64,000 nucleotides of DNA from Halanaerobium saccharolyticum subsp. saccharolyticum DSM 6643 (GCF_000350165.1 NZ_CAUI01000005.1:62001-126000), one strand, 5' to 3'; shown: positions 1 through 8,901, counted from the first letter of the stretch. Notes: a model not told the origin generated them from the sequence alone. A program made the numbers and translations.

Positions 1-64
1 AATCTGCAATTAAAAATAATTAAGAAAGAAACTGAATTTTTATTCAGATAGCTAATCAAAAGTT

Positions 65-105
65 AACTCCCTTCTATTATTTTAAGCAATAGGAGGGAGT
101 TTTAA
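65..105 (+). terminator. Intrinsic terminator of the gene upstream of the window
   Basis: A 14-base stem (65-78 with 89-102) has one G-T wobble, a 10-base loop and a short T run after it. It lies before the guaA promoter, so it ends transcription arriving from outside the window. Confidence 0.85.
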
Positions 106-144
106 TATTAGATTAAATTTATAATTTTATTAATTGTATAAACC

Positions 145-174
145 TTGACAACTACAGTATTTACACTGTATACT
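145..174 (+). promoter_or_regulatory. guaA promoter
   Basis: TTGACA at 145-150 and TATACT at 169-174 are 18 bases apart, a near-consensus sigma-A promoter. It sits about 30 bases before the guaA start codon. No purine riboswitch-like element is visible between promoter and gene, because the leader is too short. Confidence 0.8.
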
Positions 175-203
175 TTAGTAAATAAAAGCGGAAGGGGAAT
201 TAG

Positions 204-1742
204 ATGGATTACGATAAGATACTTATTCTTGATTTTGGAGGTCAGTATAGTCAACTGATTGCCAGAAGAGTGAGAGAATTTAATGTTTATTCTATAATTA
301 GAGGGCACGACATTGAACTAGAAGAAATCAAAAAAATTGATCCAGCAGCTATAATTTTTTCAGGAGGTCCAGACAGTGTAACTGGTCCGGGGGCCCCAGG
401 TGTTGATCAGGGAGTTTTTGAATTAGGAATTCCTATTTTAGGTATTTGCTATGGAATGCAGTTAATGGCTCAGTTACTTGAAGCTGGTCATGTAGAAAAG
501 GCAGAGCATGGTGAGTATGGGAAAGCAAATTTAGAATTATTTACCCAAAAGAAATTATTTAAAGAAATAGATAATCATTCACAAGTTTGGATGAGTCATG
601 GTGATCATGTTAAAAAAGTTCCAGCAGGATTTGAAGTGATTGCCAGAACTGAATTAACTGCAGCAGCAGCAATGGCTGATTTTGAAAGAGATTTTTATGG
701 AGTTCAGTTTCATCCAGAGGTAAACCATACTATTCAAGGAAAAACAATTCTACATAACTTTTTGTTTAGAATTGTAAATGTTAAGGCTAATTGGAATATG
801 GCAGATTATATCAATGAAGAAGTTGAAAGGATTAGAAAACAGGTAGGTAAAGGTAAAGTTATCTGTGGACTTTCTGGAGGAGTTGATTCTGCTGTTGCTT
901 CAGCTATTGTTCATAAGGCAATAGGAGACCAATTAACCTGTATTTTTGTTGATCATGGTCTTTTGCGAAAGGGAGAGGCTGAACAGGTTAAAAGAACTTT
1001 TGGAGAAGAATTTAATATTCCGTTGATTTATGTTGATGCCAAAAAAAGATTTTTAGACAGATTAACTGGGATTACAGAACCTGAAGAGAAAAGAAAAATA
1101 ATCGGTGACGAATTTATTCAAGTTTTTGATGAAGAAGCGGAAAAATTGGAAGATGTTCGCTATTTAGTTCAGGGAACTATTTATTCTGATGTAATAGAAA
1201 GTGGTGGAACTGATAAAGCAGCAACAATCAAAAGTCACCATAATGTTGGAGGTCTGCCTGAAGAGATGAATTTAGAACTTGTAGAGCCACTGCATTTTTT
1301 ATTTAAAGATGAGGTTAGGAAAATTGGTGAAGTTCTAGGTTTACCTGAAGAAATTGTTTGGAGACAGCCTTTTCCCGGTCCAGGTCTAGCCATTCGAATT
1401 ATTGGCGATGTAGATTGGGATAAATTAGAAATCTTGCGAAATGCAGATGCAATTGTTCAAGAAGAAATAAAAGATGCTGGTCTTTATAGAGATATCTGGC
1501 AGTCTTTTGCAGTTTTACCTGACTTGCGAAGTGTAGGTGTTATGGGTGACGAAAGGACATATGGATATCCAATTATTTTGAGAGCAGTAAATAGTGATGA
1601 TGCAATGACTGCTGATTGGGCTCGTCTTCCATATGAAGTTATGCAGTCAATTTCTAATAGAATTGTTAATCAGGTTAAAGAAGTAAACAGAGTTGTCTAT
1701 GATATTACATCAAAACCTCCTGGAACAATAGAATGGGAGTAA
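204..1742 (+). CDS. guaA: GMP synthase (glutamine-hydrolysing)
   Basis: This enzyme makes GMP from XMP, ATP and glutamine, the last step of guanine nucleotide synthesis in the cytoplasm. The 512 residues are the usual length. The N-terminal class I glutaminase domain has the nucleophile C82 (GICYGMQ) and H170/E172 (QFHPE). The ATP-pyrophosphatase P-loop SGGVDS is at 224-229, and the C-terminal dimerisation domain ends in the typical PPGTIEWE. The ATG follows a GGAAGGGG-type ribosome site. It has its own promoter and shares direction with yerC, which follows 23 bases later. Confidence 0.98.
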   Translation: MDYDKILILDFGGQYSQLIARRVREFNVYSIIRGHDIELEEIKKIDPAAIIFSGGPDSVTGPGAPGVDQGVFELGIPILGICYGMQLMAQLLEAGHVEKAEHGEYGKANLELFTQKKLFKEIDNHSQVWMSHGDHVKKVPAGFEVIARTELTAAAAMADFERDFYGVQFHPEVNHTIQGKTILHNFLFRIVNVKANWNMADYINEEVERIRKQVGKGKVICGLSGGVDSAVASAIVHKAIGDQLTCIFVDHGLLRKGEAEQVKRTFGEEFNIPLIYVDAKKRFLDRLTGITEPEEKRKIIGDEFIQVFDEEAEKLEDVRYLVQGTIYSDVIESGGTDKAATIKSHHNVGGLPEEMNLELVEPLHFLFKDEVRKIGEVLGLPEEIVWRQPFPGPGLAIRIIGDVDWDKLEILRNADAIVQEEIKDAGLYRDIWQSFAVLPDLRSVGVMGDERTYGYPIILRAVNSDDAMTADWARLPYEVMQSISNRIVNQVKEVNRVVYDITSKPPGTIEWE

Positions 1743-1765
1743 TTCTTAGAAAAGAGGTGTAAACT

Positions 1766-2062
1766 TTGTCCCGAAATATAAAAGATAAATTTACTGAGCA
1801 ATTATTTGAAGCTATTTTAATGCTTGAAGACAAAGAAGAATGTTATAACTTTTTTCAAGATATAGCTACTATAGGAGAAATTAAAGCTTTAGGGCAACGG
1901 CTTGAAGTAGCTAGAATGCTTAAAGAGGGTTATACATATGATCATATTGTAGATGAAACAGGAGTTAGCACTGCAACTATCAGTAGGGTTAAACGTTCAT
2001 TAGAATATGGAGAAGATGGCTATAATTTAATTCTAAGTCGCTTTAATCAAAATAAAGATTAA
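1766..2062 (+). CDS. yerC: TrpR-like YerC/YecD family regulator
   Basis: This is a 98-residue helical DNA-binding protein of the YerC/YecD family, which is related to the Trp repressor. The middle holds the TrpR-type helix-turn-helix (residues about 45-78), including EIKALGQRLEVARML and the recognition part ETGVSTATISRVKRSL. The gene starts with TTG at 1766, chosen because AGAGGTG lies 7 bases before it. It follows guaA closely and probably shares its transcript. The family target is not well defined, so I assign no regulon. A hairpin at 2168-2203 may end the transcript. Confidence 0.88.
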   Translation: MSRNIKDKFTEQLFEAILMLEDKEECYNFFQDIATIGEIKALGQRLEVARMLKEGYTYDHIVDETGVSTATISRVKRSLEYGEDGYNLILSRFNQNKD

Positions 2063-2167
2063 AAGATTCGGATTAAGAGTAATATTTGAAATTTGAAATA
2101 TTTCTGAAAATATGATAATCTTAAGCCAAGGAAAATTATGTATTAAAAAATATATTATTTATAGACA

Positions 2168-2206
2168 AAAAAGTGTCTACTTTTTTCTAAAGTAGCACTT
2201 TTTCTG
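2168..2206 (+). terminator. Stem-loop between yerC and the opuC-type operon: terminator or attenuator
   Basis: A stem of about 15 pairs (2168-2184 with 2188-2203, one bulged base) is followed by a T-rich end. It would terminate the guaA-yerC transcript. Only about 20 bases separate it from the next start codon, leaving no room for a promoter, so transporter mRNA must pass through it. Confidence 0.7.
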
Positions 2207-2224
2207 TTGTTAGGGGGGGTTTAA

Positions 2225-3340
2225 TTGATTAGATTAGAAAATTTATCAAAAATTTATTCTACAGCGGAAGAAGAAGCAGTTTCAGATTTAAATTTAGAAG
2301 TTAAAGAAGGGGAAATTTGTGTTTTTGTAGGTCCTTCTGGTTGTGGTAAGACAACTACTCTAAAAATGATAAATAGATTAATTGAACCATCTTCCGGAAA
2401 AATTTATATTAATCAAAAAGATGCTTTTTCCTTGAAAAAAAGTGAATTAAGAAGAGAAATTGGATATGTAATTCAGGAAATAGGACTTTTTCCTCATTTA
2501 ACAGTTAAAGAAAATGTTGCTACTGTACCAAAATTATTAAAATGGGAACAGGAAAAAATTGATAAAAGGGTAAAAGAATTAATAAAAGTAATCGGATTAG
2601 ATCCTGATAATCATTTGCACAAATATCCACATGAACTTTCAGGTGGACAGCAGCAGCGAGTTGGCGTAGCTAGGGCAATGGCAGCAGATCCACCAATTAT
2701 GCTGATGGATGAACCATTTGGGGCAGTTGATCCAATTACTAGAGCAGATTTGCAGAATGAATTTTTAAGACTGCAGAAAAAAATTAACAAGACTATTTGT
2801 TTTGTTACCCACGATATTGATGAAGCAATCAAGATGGGAGACAAAATTGCGATAATGAATCAGGGCGAATTGATTCAATATGATACCCCAAAAAACATTT
2901 TATTTAACCCGAAAAATGAATTTGTTGAAGATTTTATTGGTTCTGATAGAGGTTTAAAGGTTTTAAATCTTTTAAAAGCAAAAAAGGTAATGAAAAAAGA
3001 ATTTTTTAAAGTAGATAGAGCTGAAAGTTATGAACAGGTAATCAATAAATTAGAAGAATCAAAGCAAAAATATATTCTTGTAACAGCTGATAAAAGAAAG
3101 CTGATGGGTTATGTTAATCTAAAAAGGCTTAAAGAAAATGAAGAAGCTAACTGGGAAAAACATATAAAAATGACACCAGTGATAGAAGAAGATGCATCTT
3201 TAAAAGATGTTTTAAATAAAATGATAGAAAATGATGTAACTTTAATTCCTGTAGTCGACAGTGATAATAACCTTAAAGCAACAATAACGATGGAGATTAT
3301 TCAAAATTATATTAGCGATGAATATAATCAAGAAGACTAA
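2225..3340 (+). CDS. opuCA: Glycine betaine/choline-type ABC transporter ATPase with CBS pair
   Basis: This is the ATPase subunit of an osmolyte importer of the OpuC/OsmV type. It has Walker A GPSGCGKT at 36-43, the signature LSGGQQQRVGVARAMA and Walker B PIMLMDEPFGAVD. The last 120 residues form a CBS-domain pair, as in OpuCA and OpuAA, where it senses ionic strength or nucleotides. The start is TTG at 2225 behind an unusual ribosome site with seven consecutive G residues (2213-2219). The operon order is ATPase, permease, permease, binding protein. Betaine, choline or carnitine are the likely substrates by family; sequence alone does not decide. Confidence 0.92.
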   Translation: MIRLENLSKIYSTAEEEAVSDLNLEVKEGEICVFVGPSGCGKTTTLKMINRLIEPSSGKIYINQKDAFSLKKSELRREIGYVIQEIGLFPHLTVKENVATVPKLLKWEQEKIDKRVKELIKVIGLDPDNHLHKYPHELSGGQQQRVGVARAMAADPPIMLMDEPFGAVDPITRADLQNEFLRLQKKINKTICFVTHDIDEAIKMGDKIAIMNQGELIQYDTPKNILFNPKNEFVEDFIGSDRGLKVLNLLKAKKVMKKEFFKVDRAESYEQVINKLEESKQKYILVTADKRKLMGYVNLKRLKENEEANWEKHIKMTPVIEEDASLKDVLNKMIENDVTLIPVVDSDNNLKATITMEIIQNYISDEYNQED

Positions 3341-3352
3341 AGGAGGATTAAG

Positions 3353-4018
3353 ATGGCTGTAATTGAATATTTTCTTGAAAACTCGAATAAAATTTTAGAA
3401 TATACATTAGCACATCTTTATTTGATTTCAATTTCAATTACACTTTCCTTGATTCTCTGGGTAAGTGTGGGAATTATAATTAGAAATAGAGAAAAAACAG
3501 CAAAGTCTTTATTGGGCTTTGGCAGCTTGATTATGTCAGTTCCCAGTGTCTCACTTTATGGTATATTAATGACATTACCTGCTTTTGGTCTTAATATGAG
3601 AAGCGCAGTATTTGCCCTGGTTTTATATTCAATGATTCCTATTGTTAGAAATGTTTATACTTCTTTAAATGAAGTTGATTCAGCTATTTTGGAATCAGCA
3701 AGAGGTATGGGGATGACAGAAAAACAGATTCTTTGGAAGGTGCAGCTGCCGATGGCGATGCCTGTTATTATTGCAGGGATAAGAGTTGCACTTGTAATGA
3801 TGGTTGGAATTGCAACTCTGGCAGTTTTTATAGGTCAGCGTAATTTAGGACAGCTTATCTATCAGGGGATTGTTAGAACTAAAACAGAAATGATAGTTAG
3901 TGGTGCTGTTTTAATTTCATTAATTTCAATTATTGTTGATATTATGATGGAGATTTTAAAAAGAATTTTAGTCTCACCTGGTTTATTAAAAGCAGAATCA
4001 GCCGGGGAGGGAAAATAA
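3353..4018 (+). CDS. opuCB: OpuC-type ABC transporter permease 1
   Basis: This inner-membrane permease of 221 residues has about five or six hydrophobic segments. It carries the BPD-transport cytoplasmic loop around residues 115-140 (ESARGMGMTEKQILWKVQLP), where the ATPase docks. It sits 12 bases after the ATPase gene behind AGGAGG. It ends with the TAA directly adjoining the ATG of the second permease, so translation is probably coupled. It resembles OpuCB/OsmW-class permeases and should form a heterodimer with the next gene product. Confidence 0.9.
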   Translation: MAVIEYFLENSNKILEYTLAHLYLISISITLSLILWVSVGIIIRNREKTAKSLLGFGSLIMSVPSVSLYGILMTLPAFGLNMRSAVFALVLYSMIPIVRNVYTSLNEVDSAILESARGMGMTEKQILWKVQLPMAMPVIIAGIRVALVMMVGIATLAVFIGQRNLGQLIYQGIVRTKTEMIVSGAVLISLISIIVDIMMEILKRILVSPGLLKAESAGEGK

Positions 4019-4645
4019 ATGTGGAATGAAATATGGCAAATTTTTCTAAATGAAGGTATTGCTTTAATGATTGAACATTTACAATTGGTTGGATTGGCAG
4101 TATCAGCTGCGATTATAATTGCCCTTCCATCTGGTATATTACTAAGTCGGGATATCATGAAAGATTATACTGGGAAAATAATTTCAGTGTTTAATGTTGC
4201 TCAGGGATTACCCAGTCTGGCAATAATTGCTCTTTTTCTGCCGCTTTTGGGTATTGGTTTTATTCCAGCTGTAACTGCTCTGACTATTTATGCCTTACTG
4301 CCAATTGTTCGGAATACTATAGCAGGAATAAATAATGTAGAAGATGAAATAATAGAGGCTGCTCGAGGAATGGGTATGAATTCCTTTCAGGTTTTGTATA
4401 AGGTAGAATTACCTCTTGCTCTGCCAATTATTATTGCTGGTATACAGACAGCTTCTGTTGTAACTGTAGGTACGGCAGTGATTTCAAATTTAATAGGAGC
4501 TGGTGGCTTAGGCCAATTAATTTTTACAGGCTTGGTTAGATTTGATACTCGGAAAATTTTACTTGGTTCTATTTTATCTGCAATAATTGCTATAATAATT
4601 GATCGTTTATTTGATCTTTTGGAGAAAATGTTGCAGAATAATTAA
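4019..4645 (+). CDS. opuCD: OpuC-type ABC transporter permease 2
   Basis: This is the second integral permease subunit, 208 residues long. Its EAARGMGMNSFQVLYKVELP loop is the ATPase-coupling motif and matches the loop of its neighbour, so the two are paralogues. The ATG directly abuts the stop codon of permease 1, with GGGGAGGG inside the end of that gene as ribosome site. In Bacillus the binding protein lies between the permeases. Here it follows both. Confidence 0.9.
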   Translation: MWNEIWQIFLNEGIALMIEHLQLVGLAVSAAIIIALPSGILLSRDIMKDYTGKIISVFNVAQGLPSLAIIALFLPLLGIGFIPAVTALTIYALLPIVRNTIAGINNVEDEIIEAARGMGMNSFQVLYKVELPLALPIIIAGIQTASVVTVGTAVISNLIGAGGLGQLIFTGLVRFDTRKILLGSILSAIIAIIIDRLFDLLEKMLQNN

Positions 4646-4706
4646 TTTAGATAGGAAAGTTAAATTTTATCTGAGTTAAATTATAATAATTAGAAAGGGT
4701 GAAAAT

Positions 4707-5687
4707 ATGTTAAAGAAGAAAAAGTTTGTATTTTCTTTATTGGTAATTTCTTTAGTTTTTACTCTATTCTTAACTGGCTGTGGACAAGATGAGGCTCAAA
4801 ATGCGAATACAACTGCTGAAACAGAAAAAGCAGAAGAAGTAGAAGGTATCAGATTGGCAACAACTATTGATTTTTTTGAAAGAGACGATGGTCTTAGTGG
4901 TTTAGAAAAAGCATATGGTTTTGAATTTAATGATAGTAATGTAAATACAATGCAGCCTGGACTTGGCTATGAAGCTTTAGATTCAAATAAGGTTGATGTA
5001 GCAATTGGTTTTGCTACAGACGGAAGAATTGCTTCTATGAATCTCAGAATCTTAGAAGACGATAAAGGTTTTTTCCCAGTTTATAATCCAGCCCCAACTA
5101 TAAGAGGAGAAATTTTAGAAAGCTATCCCGAACTAAAAAGTTTAATTAATGAATTACCACCGCTGCTTGGTCAGGAAAAACAAATAGAATTAAATAAAAG
5201 AGTGGCTGTGGAAGAAGAATCACCAGCAAAAGTTGCTGAAGACTTTCTAAAAGAAAATGATCTTTTAGCTGAAGAAGCAGAAGAAAAAGAAGGACCTACA
5301 ATTGCAGTTGCTTCCAAACCCTGGACGGAACAGTTGATTTTAGGACATATGACTATCAAGCTTTTAGAAAGTCATGGGTATCCTGTTGAAGACAGAACCA
5401 GTCTTGGTGAAACAGCAGTTTTAAGACCTGCTATTGAATCTGGTGAAATTGATATGTACTGGGAGTATACAGGAACCACTTTAATGACAACTATGGGTTA
5501 TGAAGAAGAAATTATTGAATCAGAAGAGGCTTATCAGACTGTAAAAGAATGGGATGCAGAAAATAATAATATTATCTGGCTTGATTATGCAGAAGCAAAT
5601 AACACTTTTTGTCTGTTGATGAAAGAGAATAAAGCAGAAGAAATGGGTATTGAAAAAATTAGTGATCTAGAAGAACACATTAAATAA
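4707..5687 (+). CDS. opuCC: Betaine-type substrate-binding lipoprotein with circularly permuted domains
   Basis: This is the extracytoplasmic binding protein of the osmolyte importer, 326 residues. A lipoprotein signal ends in the lipobox LTGC (C25), then a short acidic linker follows. Residues 47-186 correspond to what is normally the C-terminal half of OpuCC/OsmF proteins (FFERDDG, YGFEF, ATDGRIA, DDKGFFPVYNPAP, ending AEDFLKENDLL). Residues 197-326 correspond to the normal N-terminal half (SKPWTEQLILGHM, RPAIESGEIDMYWEYTGT, ending ISDLEEHIK). All parts are present once, so this is a permutation and not a truncation or fusion. It probably still binds a quaternary-amine solute. A terminator follows. 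Confidence 0.9.
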   Translation: MLKKKKFVFSLLVISLVFTLFLTGCGQDEAQNANTTAETEKAEEVEGIRLATTIDFFERDDGLSGLEKAYGFEFNDSNVNTMQPGLGYEALDSNKVDVAIGFATDGRIASMNLRILEDDKGFFPVYNPAPTIRGEILESYPELKSLINELPPLLGQEKQIELNKRVAVEEESPAKVAEDFLKENDLLAEEAEEKEGPTIAVASKPWTEQLILGHMTIKLLESHGYPVEDRTSLGETAVLRPAIESGEIDMYWEYTGTTLMTTMGYEEEIIESEEAYQTVKEWDAENNNIIWLDYAEANNTFCLLMKENKAEEMGIEKISDLEEHIK

Positions 5688-5706
5688 AAAAATGATTGAA
5701 TTTTAG

Positions 5707-5752
5707 CCTCAGAACAGTTTTGAGAAATTGCTACTGTTTCTGGGGTTTTTTA
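5707..5752 (+). terminator. Terminator of the opuC-type operon
   Basis: An imperfect 12-pair stem (5707-5718 with 5733-5745) is followed by GGGGTTTTTT. It closes the four-gene transporter operon. Confidence 0.8.
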
Positions 5753-5855
5753 GAGGGAAAATAGATTTTATATTGAATACATATAATTGAGTTGTTTTAT
5801 AAAAAATTAATTTATCTTATAATTCAGCTTAACACAAAAAACAAGGAGGAAAACA

Positions 5856-7112
5856 ATGAAAAAGACACTACTATTTTTACTAACTATCACAATCATTTTT
5901 TTAACAACTCTAACTACATCTGCAGCATTAGATGCTGAAGCAATTGGTATGGGTGATAATTTTTCAACTATGACAGGAGAGGCTGCTTATTATTCTAACC
6001 CGGCTGGACTTGCATTAAGAAAAAACAATTTTGCTGTAAAAACGAATTTTGGACTTTCAGTTTGGAATAATGTTTTTGAGAACAGTGAATTTTCCGAAGA
6101 TGAAATTGAAAGTAAATTAACAGGAGAAGATTTAATTTTAGCCGGAAGAACAGCCTTTGGAACTCAGATCTATTATAAAAACTTTGCTCTGGCTATTAAT
6201 GGTCGTGGTGAAGGAATACTGGAAACAGATAGTGATGCAGCAGAGATTTTAACTGGAGATACTCCGGAAATTAGTTTAGATGCTTTAAGAGATAAAGGAT
6301 CAGTAACAGTTGACTTTGGTGAAACTACAGGTGGAGCTGCAGCAACTGCTGATGTATCTTTAAGTTATGCCCGTGAGATCTTTAATCAGTGGTCAGAGGA
6401 TTCAGCCAAAGTAGAAGGACTTTATTTTGGTGCTACATATCATTATTTAGAAGGTGAGATTTATAAATTTTCTGGTGATGGAGAAATTACTGCTGAGTTT
6501 AAGGAAAATTCAGGAGATTCATACGTAAAATATAGTGCTTCAGACGCAAAGTTTTATGAAAAACATTCTGAAGATGGAGAGGCCAGTGGTGATGTTTTTG
6601 ATTTTGGTTTAGCACTTAAAACAGCAGGAAATTATACATTTGCCTTCAGTGCAATGAATATTGGAGAATTATCTGCTGATAGTTCTGTTATTGATGGTAC
6701 AGAATATACAGTAACCACTAAAGATAAAACTGATGATACTTTAACAGAAAATGAGTTAGTTGGAGAAGCTGGAAATATAACTTATAAACTACCTCGGGTC
6801 TACAGGCTGGGTATGAAAAAAGAGTTCAGCCCGAATACTGTATTTTATGCAGACTACTCCCGTGTAAGTTATGATGGGGGTCAGGATGATAATATTTATG
6901 CCATTGGTAGTGAATTTAGAAAAACTAAATTTATTCCTCTGCGTCTGGGAGTTAATTATTCATCCTTAAGAGAAGATGTTGAACTGGCAGCTGGAATGGG
7001 GATTAATATCAGCAATAATTTTAAAATTAATTTAGGTATCTCTGATTTACTTGCATTAAGTGATAAAGCTAAAAGTGTTAAGTTTGGTATTTCAACATTA
7101 ATTAGCTTTTAA
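5856..7112 (+). CDS. Probable outer-membrane beta-barrel protein (PorV/UPF0164-like)
   Basis: The protein has 418 residues with a clear Sec signal peptide (MKK, hydrophobic core, cleavage near TSA-AL). The mature N-terminus, with AIGMGDNFSTM and AAYYSNPAGLAL, resembles PorV/FadL/UPF0164-type outer-membrane proteins, in which a GxGxA-type start precedes SNPAGLA. The rest alternates polar and hydrophobic residues like beta strands. The chain ends in Phe (KFGISTLISF), the usual barrel-insertion signal. The gene stands alone, with AAGGAGG before the ATG and a terminator after the stop. No transport substrate can be named. Family assignment is moderate; the secreted barrel nature is fairly clear. 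Confidence 0.75.
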   Translation: MKKTLLFLLTITIIFLTTLTTSAALDAEAIGMGDNFSTMTGEAAYYSNPAGLALRKNNFAVKTNFGLSVWNNVFENSEFSEDEIESKLTGEDLILAGRTAFGTQIYYKNFALAINGRGEGILETDSDAAEILTGDTPEISLDALRDKGSVTVDFGETTGGAAATADVSLSYAREIFNQWSEDSAKVEGLYFGATYHYLEGEIYKFSGDGEITAEFKENSGDSYVKYSASDAKFYEKHSEDGEASGDVFDFGLALKTAGNYTFAFSAMNIGELSADSSVIDGTEYTVTTKDKTDDTLTENELVGEAGNITYKLPRVYRLGMKKEFSPNTVFYADYSRVSYDGGQDDNIYAIGSEFRKTKFIPLRLGVNYSSLREDVELAAGMGINISNNFKINLGISDLLALSDKAKSVKFGISTLISF

Positions 7113-7163
7113 TTTAAAGACAAATCCGACTAAGATTAAAAAATAAACAAGTGATTTTAATTA

Positions 7164-7191
7164 ACCGGTCCCTGTGGCCGGTCTTTTTTTG
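7164..7191 (+). terminator. Terminator after the outer-membrane-type gene
   Basis: ACCGG and CCGGT pair across a 9-base loop (7164-7182), followed by TCTTTTTTT. This is a GC-rich stem in an AT-rich region. Confidence 0.85.
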
Positions 7192-7251
7192 GAAAAAATA
7201 AAATTAAAAGAAGGATTTTAGGATCTGGTCTAGAAACTATAACATTGGTTT

Positions 7252-7273
7252 GTCTAAAAAATAATATTTAGAC
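7252..7273. repeat. Inverted repeat upstream of the FAD dehydrogenase gene
   Basis: GTCTAAA at 7252-7258 and TTTAGAC at 7267-7273 are perfect complements across 8 bases, about 30 bases before the start codon. It could be an operator or a weak leader hairpin. No clear promoter elements let me choose. Confidence 0.4.
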
Positions 7274-7305
7274 TTTATTTTAAAAACCTGGAGGTTTAAA
7301 AATTA

Positions 7306-8706
7306 ATGAGCAAAAAAGATTATGATGTGATTATCATTGGCGCTGGACCGACTGGAATATTTACTGCAATGGAATTTGTCAAAAAAGAAGCAGAATTAGA
7401 TATTCTAATTTTGGAAAAAGGTACTGATTTAGAAAGAAGAGTCTGTCCAATGAAAGAGAATCCAGGCATGGGATGTGTTAATTGTCCAAGCTGTGCAATA
7501 GTATCAGGTTGGGGTGGAGCTGGAGCCTATAGTGATGGAAAACTTTCACTTTCCCCTGATATTGGTGGAAATCTGGAAAATTATATAGGTAGACAGCAGT
7601 TAATTGATAATATTTCTTATGCGGATGATATTTATATGGAATTTGGTGCTCCAGACCGAATATTTGGAGTTGCCGAAGATAAACAGGATGAAATCAGAAA
7701 AAAAGCTGTTAAAGCTGAATTAAAATTTATTCCTGCTAGTTTAAGACACTTAGGAACGGGATATAGTCAAGTTGTTTTACAGAACATGCAGGATTTTTTA
7801 GAAGAAAAGGGAGTAGAAATTAGATTTGGAGTAAATGTTAAAAAGTTTATAGTAGAAGATGATAAAATTGAAGCAGTAAAAACCGCTGCTGGAGATAAAA
7901 TAACAGCTAATTATGTAATGGCTGCAGCCGGTAGAGAAAATGCAGAATGGTTAACAAACGAAGCTAAAAAATTAGATATAGAAACAGCAATAAATCCAGT
8001 TGATATTGGTGTTAGAGTTGAGTGCCCGGCAGCTATAACAGAATATATGACTGATAATTTATATGAATCAAAGTTAATTTACCATACACCTACTTTTGAT
8101 GATAAGGTTAGAACATTTTGTATGTCTCCATATGGAGAGGTCGTTAGTGAAAATAATCAGGGGTTGATCACTGTAAATGGTCATAGTCACTCTGATATTA
8201 AAACACATAACACAAATTTTGCACTTTTAGTGAGTAAGACATTTACCGAACCATTTCATGAACCGATTACCTATGGTAAAGATATTGCTAAACTAGCTAA
8301 TTTATTAGCTGGAGGAGTCTTAGTTCAAAGATTAGGTGATTTACTTGATGGAAGAAGGACTACTGAAGAAAGACTTGAAAGATCTGTTACAGAGCCAACT
8401 TTAAAAGATGCAACTCCTGGAGATTTATCATTAGTTTTACCTCATAGACACCTAACAGGAATTATTGAAATGTTAAAAGCATTAGACAAAATAACTCCTG
8501 GCATTTATGGGCGTGATACTTTACTTTATGGTGTGGAAGTTAAATTTTATTCATCTAGACTGAATATTGATGACAATTTAGAATCTAAAGTAGAAAATTT
8601 ATTTTTTGGAGGCGATGGAGCAGGTATAACAAGAGGATTAATGCAGGCTTCGGTTTCAGGAATAGTTATTGCACGTTCAATAATGGAAAAGTTAAATAGT
8701 AAATAA
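7306..8706 (+). CDS. FAD-dependent dehydrogenase, COG2509 family
   Basis: This is a cytosolic flavoprotein of 466 residues. The N-terminal Rossmann dinucleotide-binding motif is IIIGAGPTGIF (residues 9-19), ending in the acidic ILEKG strand. A cysteine-containing segment (CPMKENPGMGCVNCPSC) and GWGGAGAYSDGKLS are hallmarks of the uncharacterised COG2509 dehydrogenases. The C-terminal FFGGDGAGITRGLMQAS is the second FAD-contact motif. The substrate is unknown for the family. The gene is monocistronic, with AACCTGGAGG before the ATG and a terminator after. Confidence 0.85.
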   Translation: MSKKDYDVIIIGAGPTGIFTAMEFVKKEAELDILILEKGTDLERRVCPMKENPGMGCVNCPSCAIVSGWGGAGAYSDGKLSLSPDIGGNLENYIGRQQLIDNISYADDIYMEFGAPDRIFGVAEDKQDEIRKKAVKAELKFIPASLRHLGTGYSQVVLQNMQDFLEEKGVEIRFGVNVKKFIVEDDKIEAVKTAAGDKITANYVMAAAGRENAEWLTNEAKKLDIETAINPVDIGVRVECPAAITEYMTDNLYESKLIYHTPTFDDKVRTFCMSPYGEVVSENNQGLITVNGHSHSDIKTHNTNFALLVSKTFTEPFHEPITYGKDIAKLANLLAGGVLVQRLGDLLDGRRTTEERLERSVTEPTLKDATPGDLSLVLPHRHLTGIIEMLKALDKITPGIYGRDTLLYGVEVKFYSSRLNIDDNLESKVENLFFGGDGAGITRGLMQASVSGIVIARSIMEKLNSK

Positions 8707-8715
8707 CTAATAAAA

Positions 8716-8768
8716 GCAGTAAAACTAGACTATTTTAAATAGTTAATAGTTTTACTGCCTTTTTTTGT
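8716..8768 (+). terminator. Terminator after the COG2509 gene
   Basis: A perfect 12-base stem (8716-8727 with 8747-8758) is followed by C and seven or more T residues. Confidence 0.92.
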
Positions 8769-8820
8769 GAAATGGTCTGACTGTGGGGGAAATTTTTTAT
8801 TGAAATTGTTAAATTTTAAC

Positions 8821-8849
8821 TTGATATTTATTCTCAATAAATATACAAT
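8821..8849 (+). promoter_or_regulatory. Peroxiredoxin promoter with embedded palindromic operator
   Basis: TTGATA (8821-8826) and TACAAT (8844-8849) are 17 bases apart. A perfect palindrome, ATATTTATT-CTC-AATAAATAT (8824-8844), fills the whole spacer and touches both boxes, so a bound protein would block RNA polymerase. The sequence is not a textbook PerR or Fur box. Confidence 0.65.
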
Positions 8850-8901
8850 TAAAAACAAGTTAATAGCTCAAGTTTAATATATTTTAGAGGGGGTATCTTA
8901 A

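Noticed and set aside
1-203. Purine riboswitch before guaA
   Set aside because: The stem at 65-105 is an upstream terminator, and only about 20 bases of leader separate the promoter from the gene.
4707-5687. Assembly error or gene fusion as explanation of the swapped binding protein
   Set aside because: The signal peptide, linker and stop form one clean frame, with a single copy of each half and normal neighbours on both sides.
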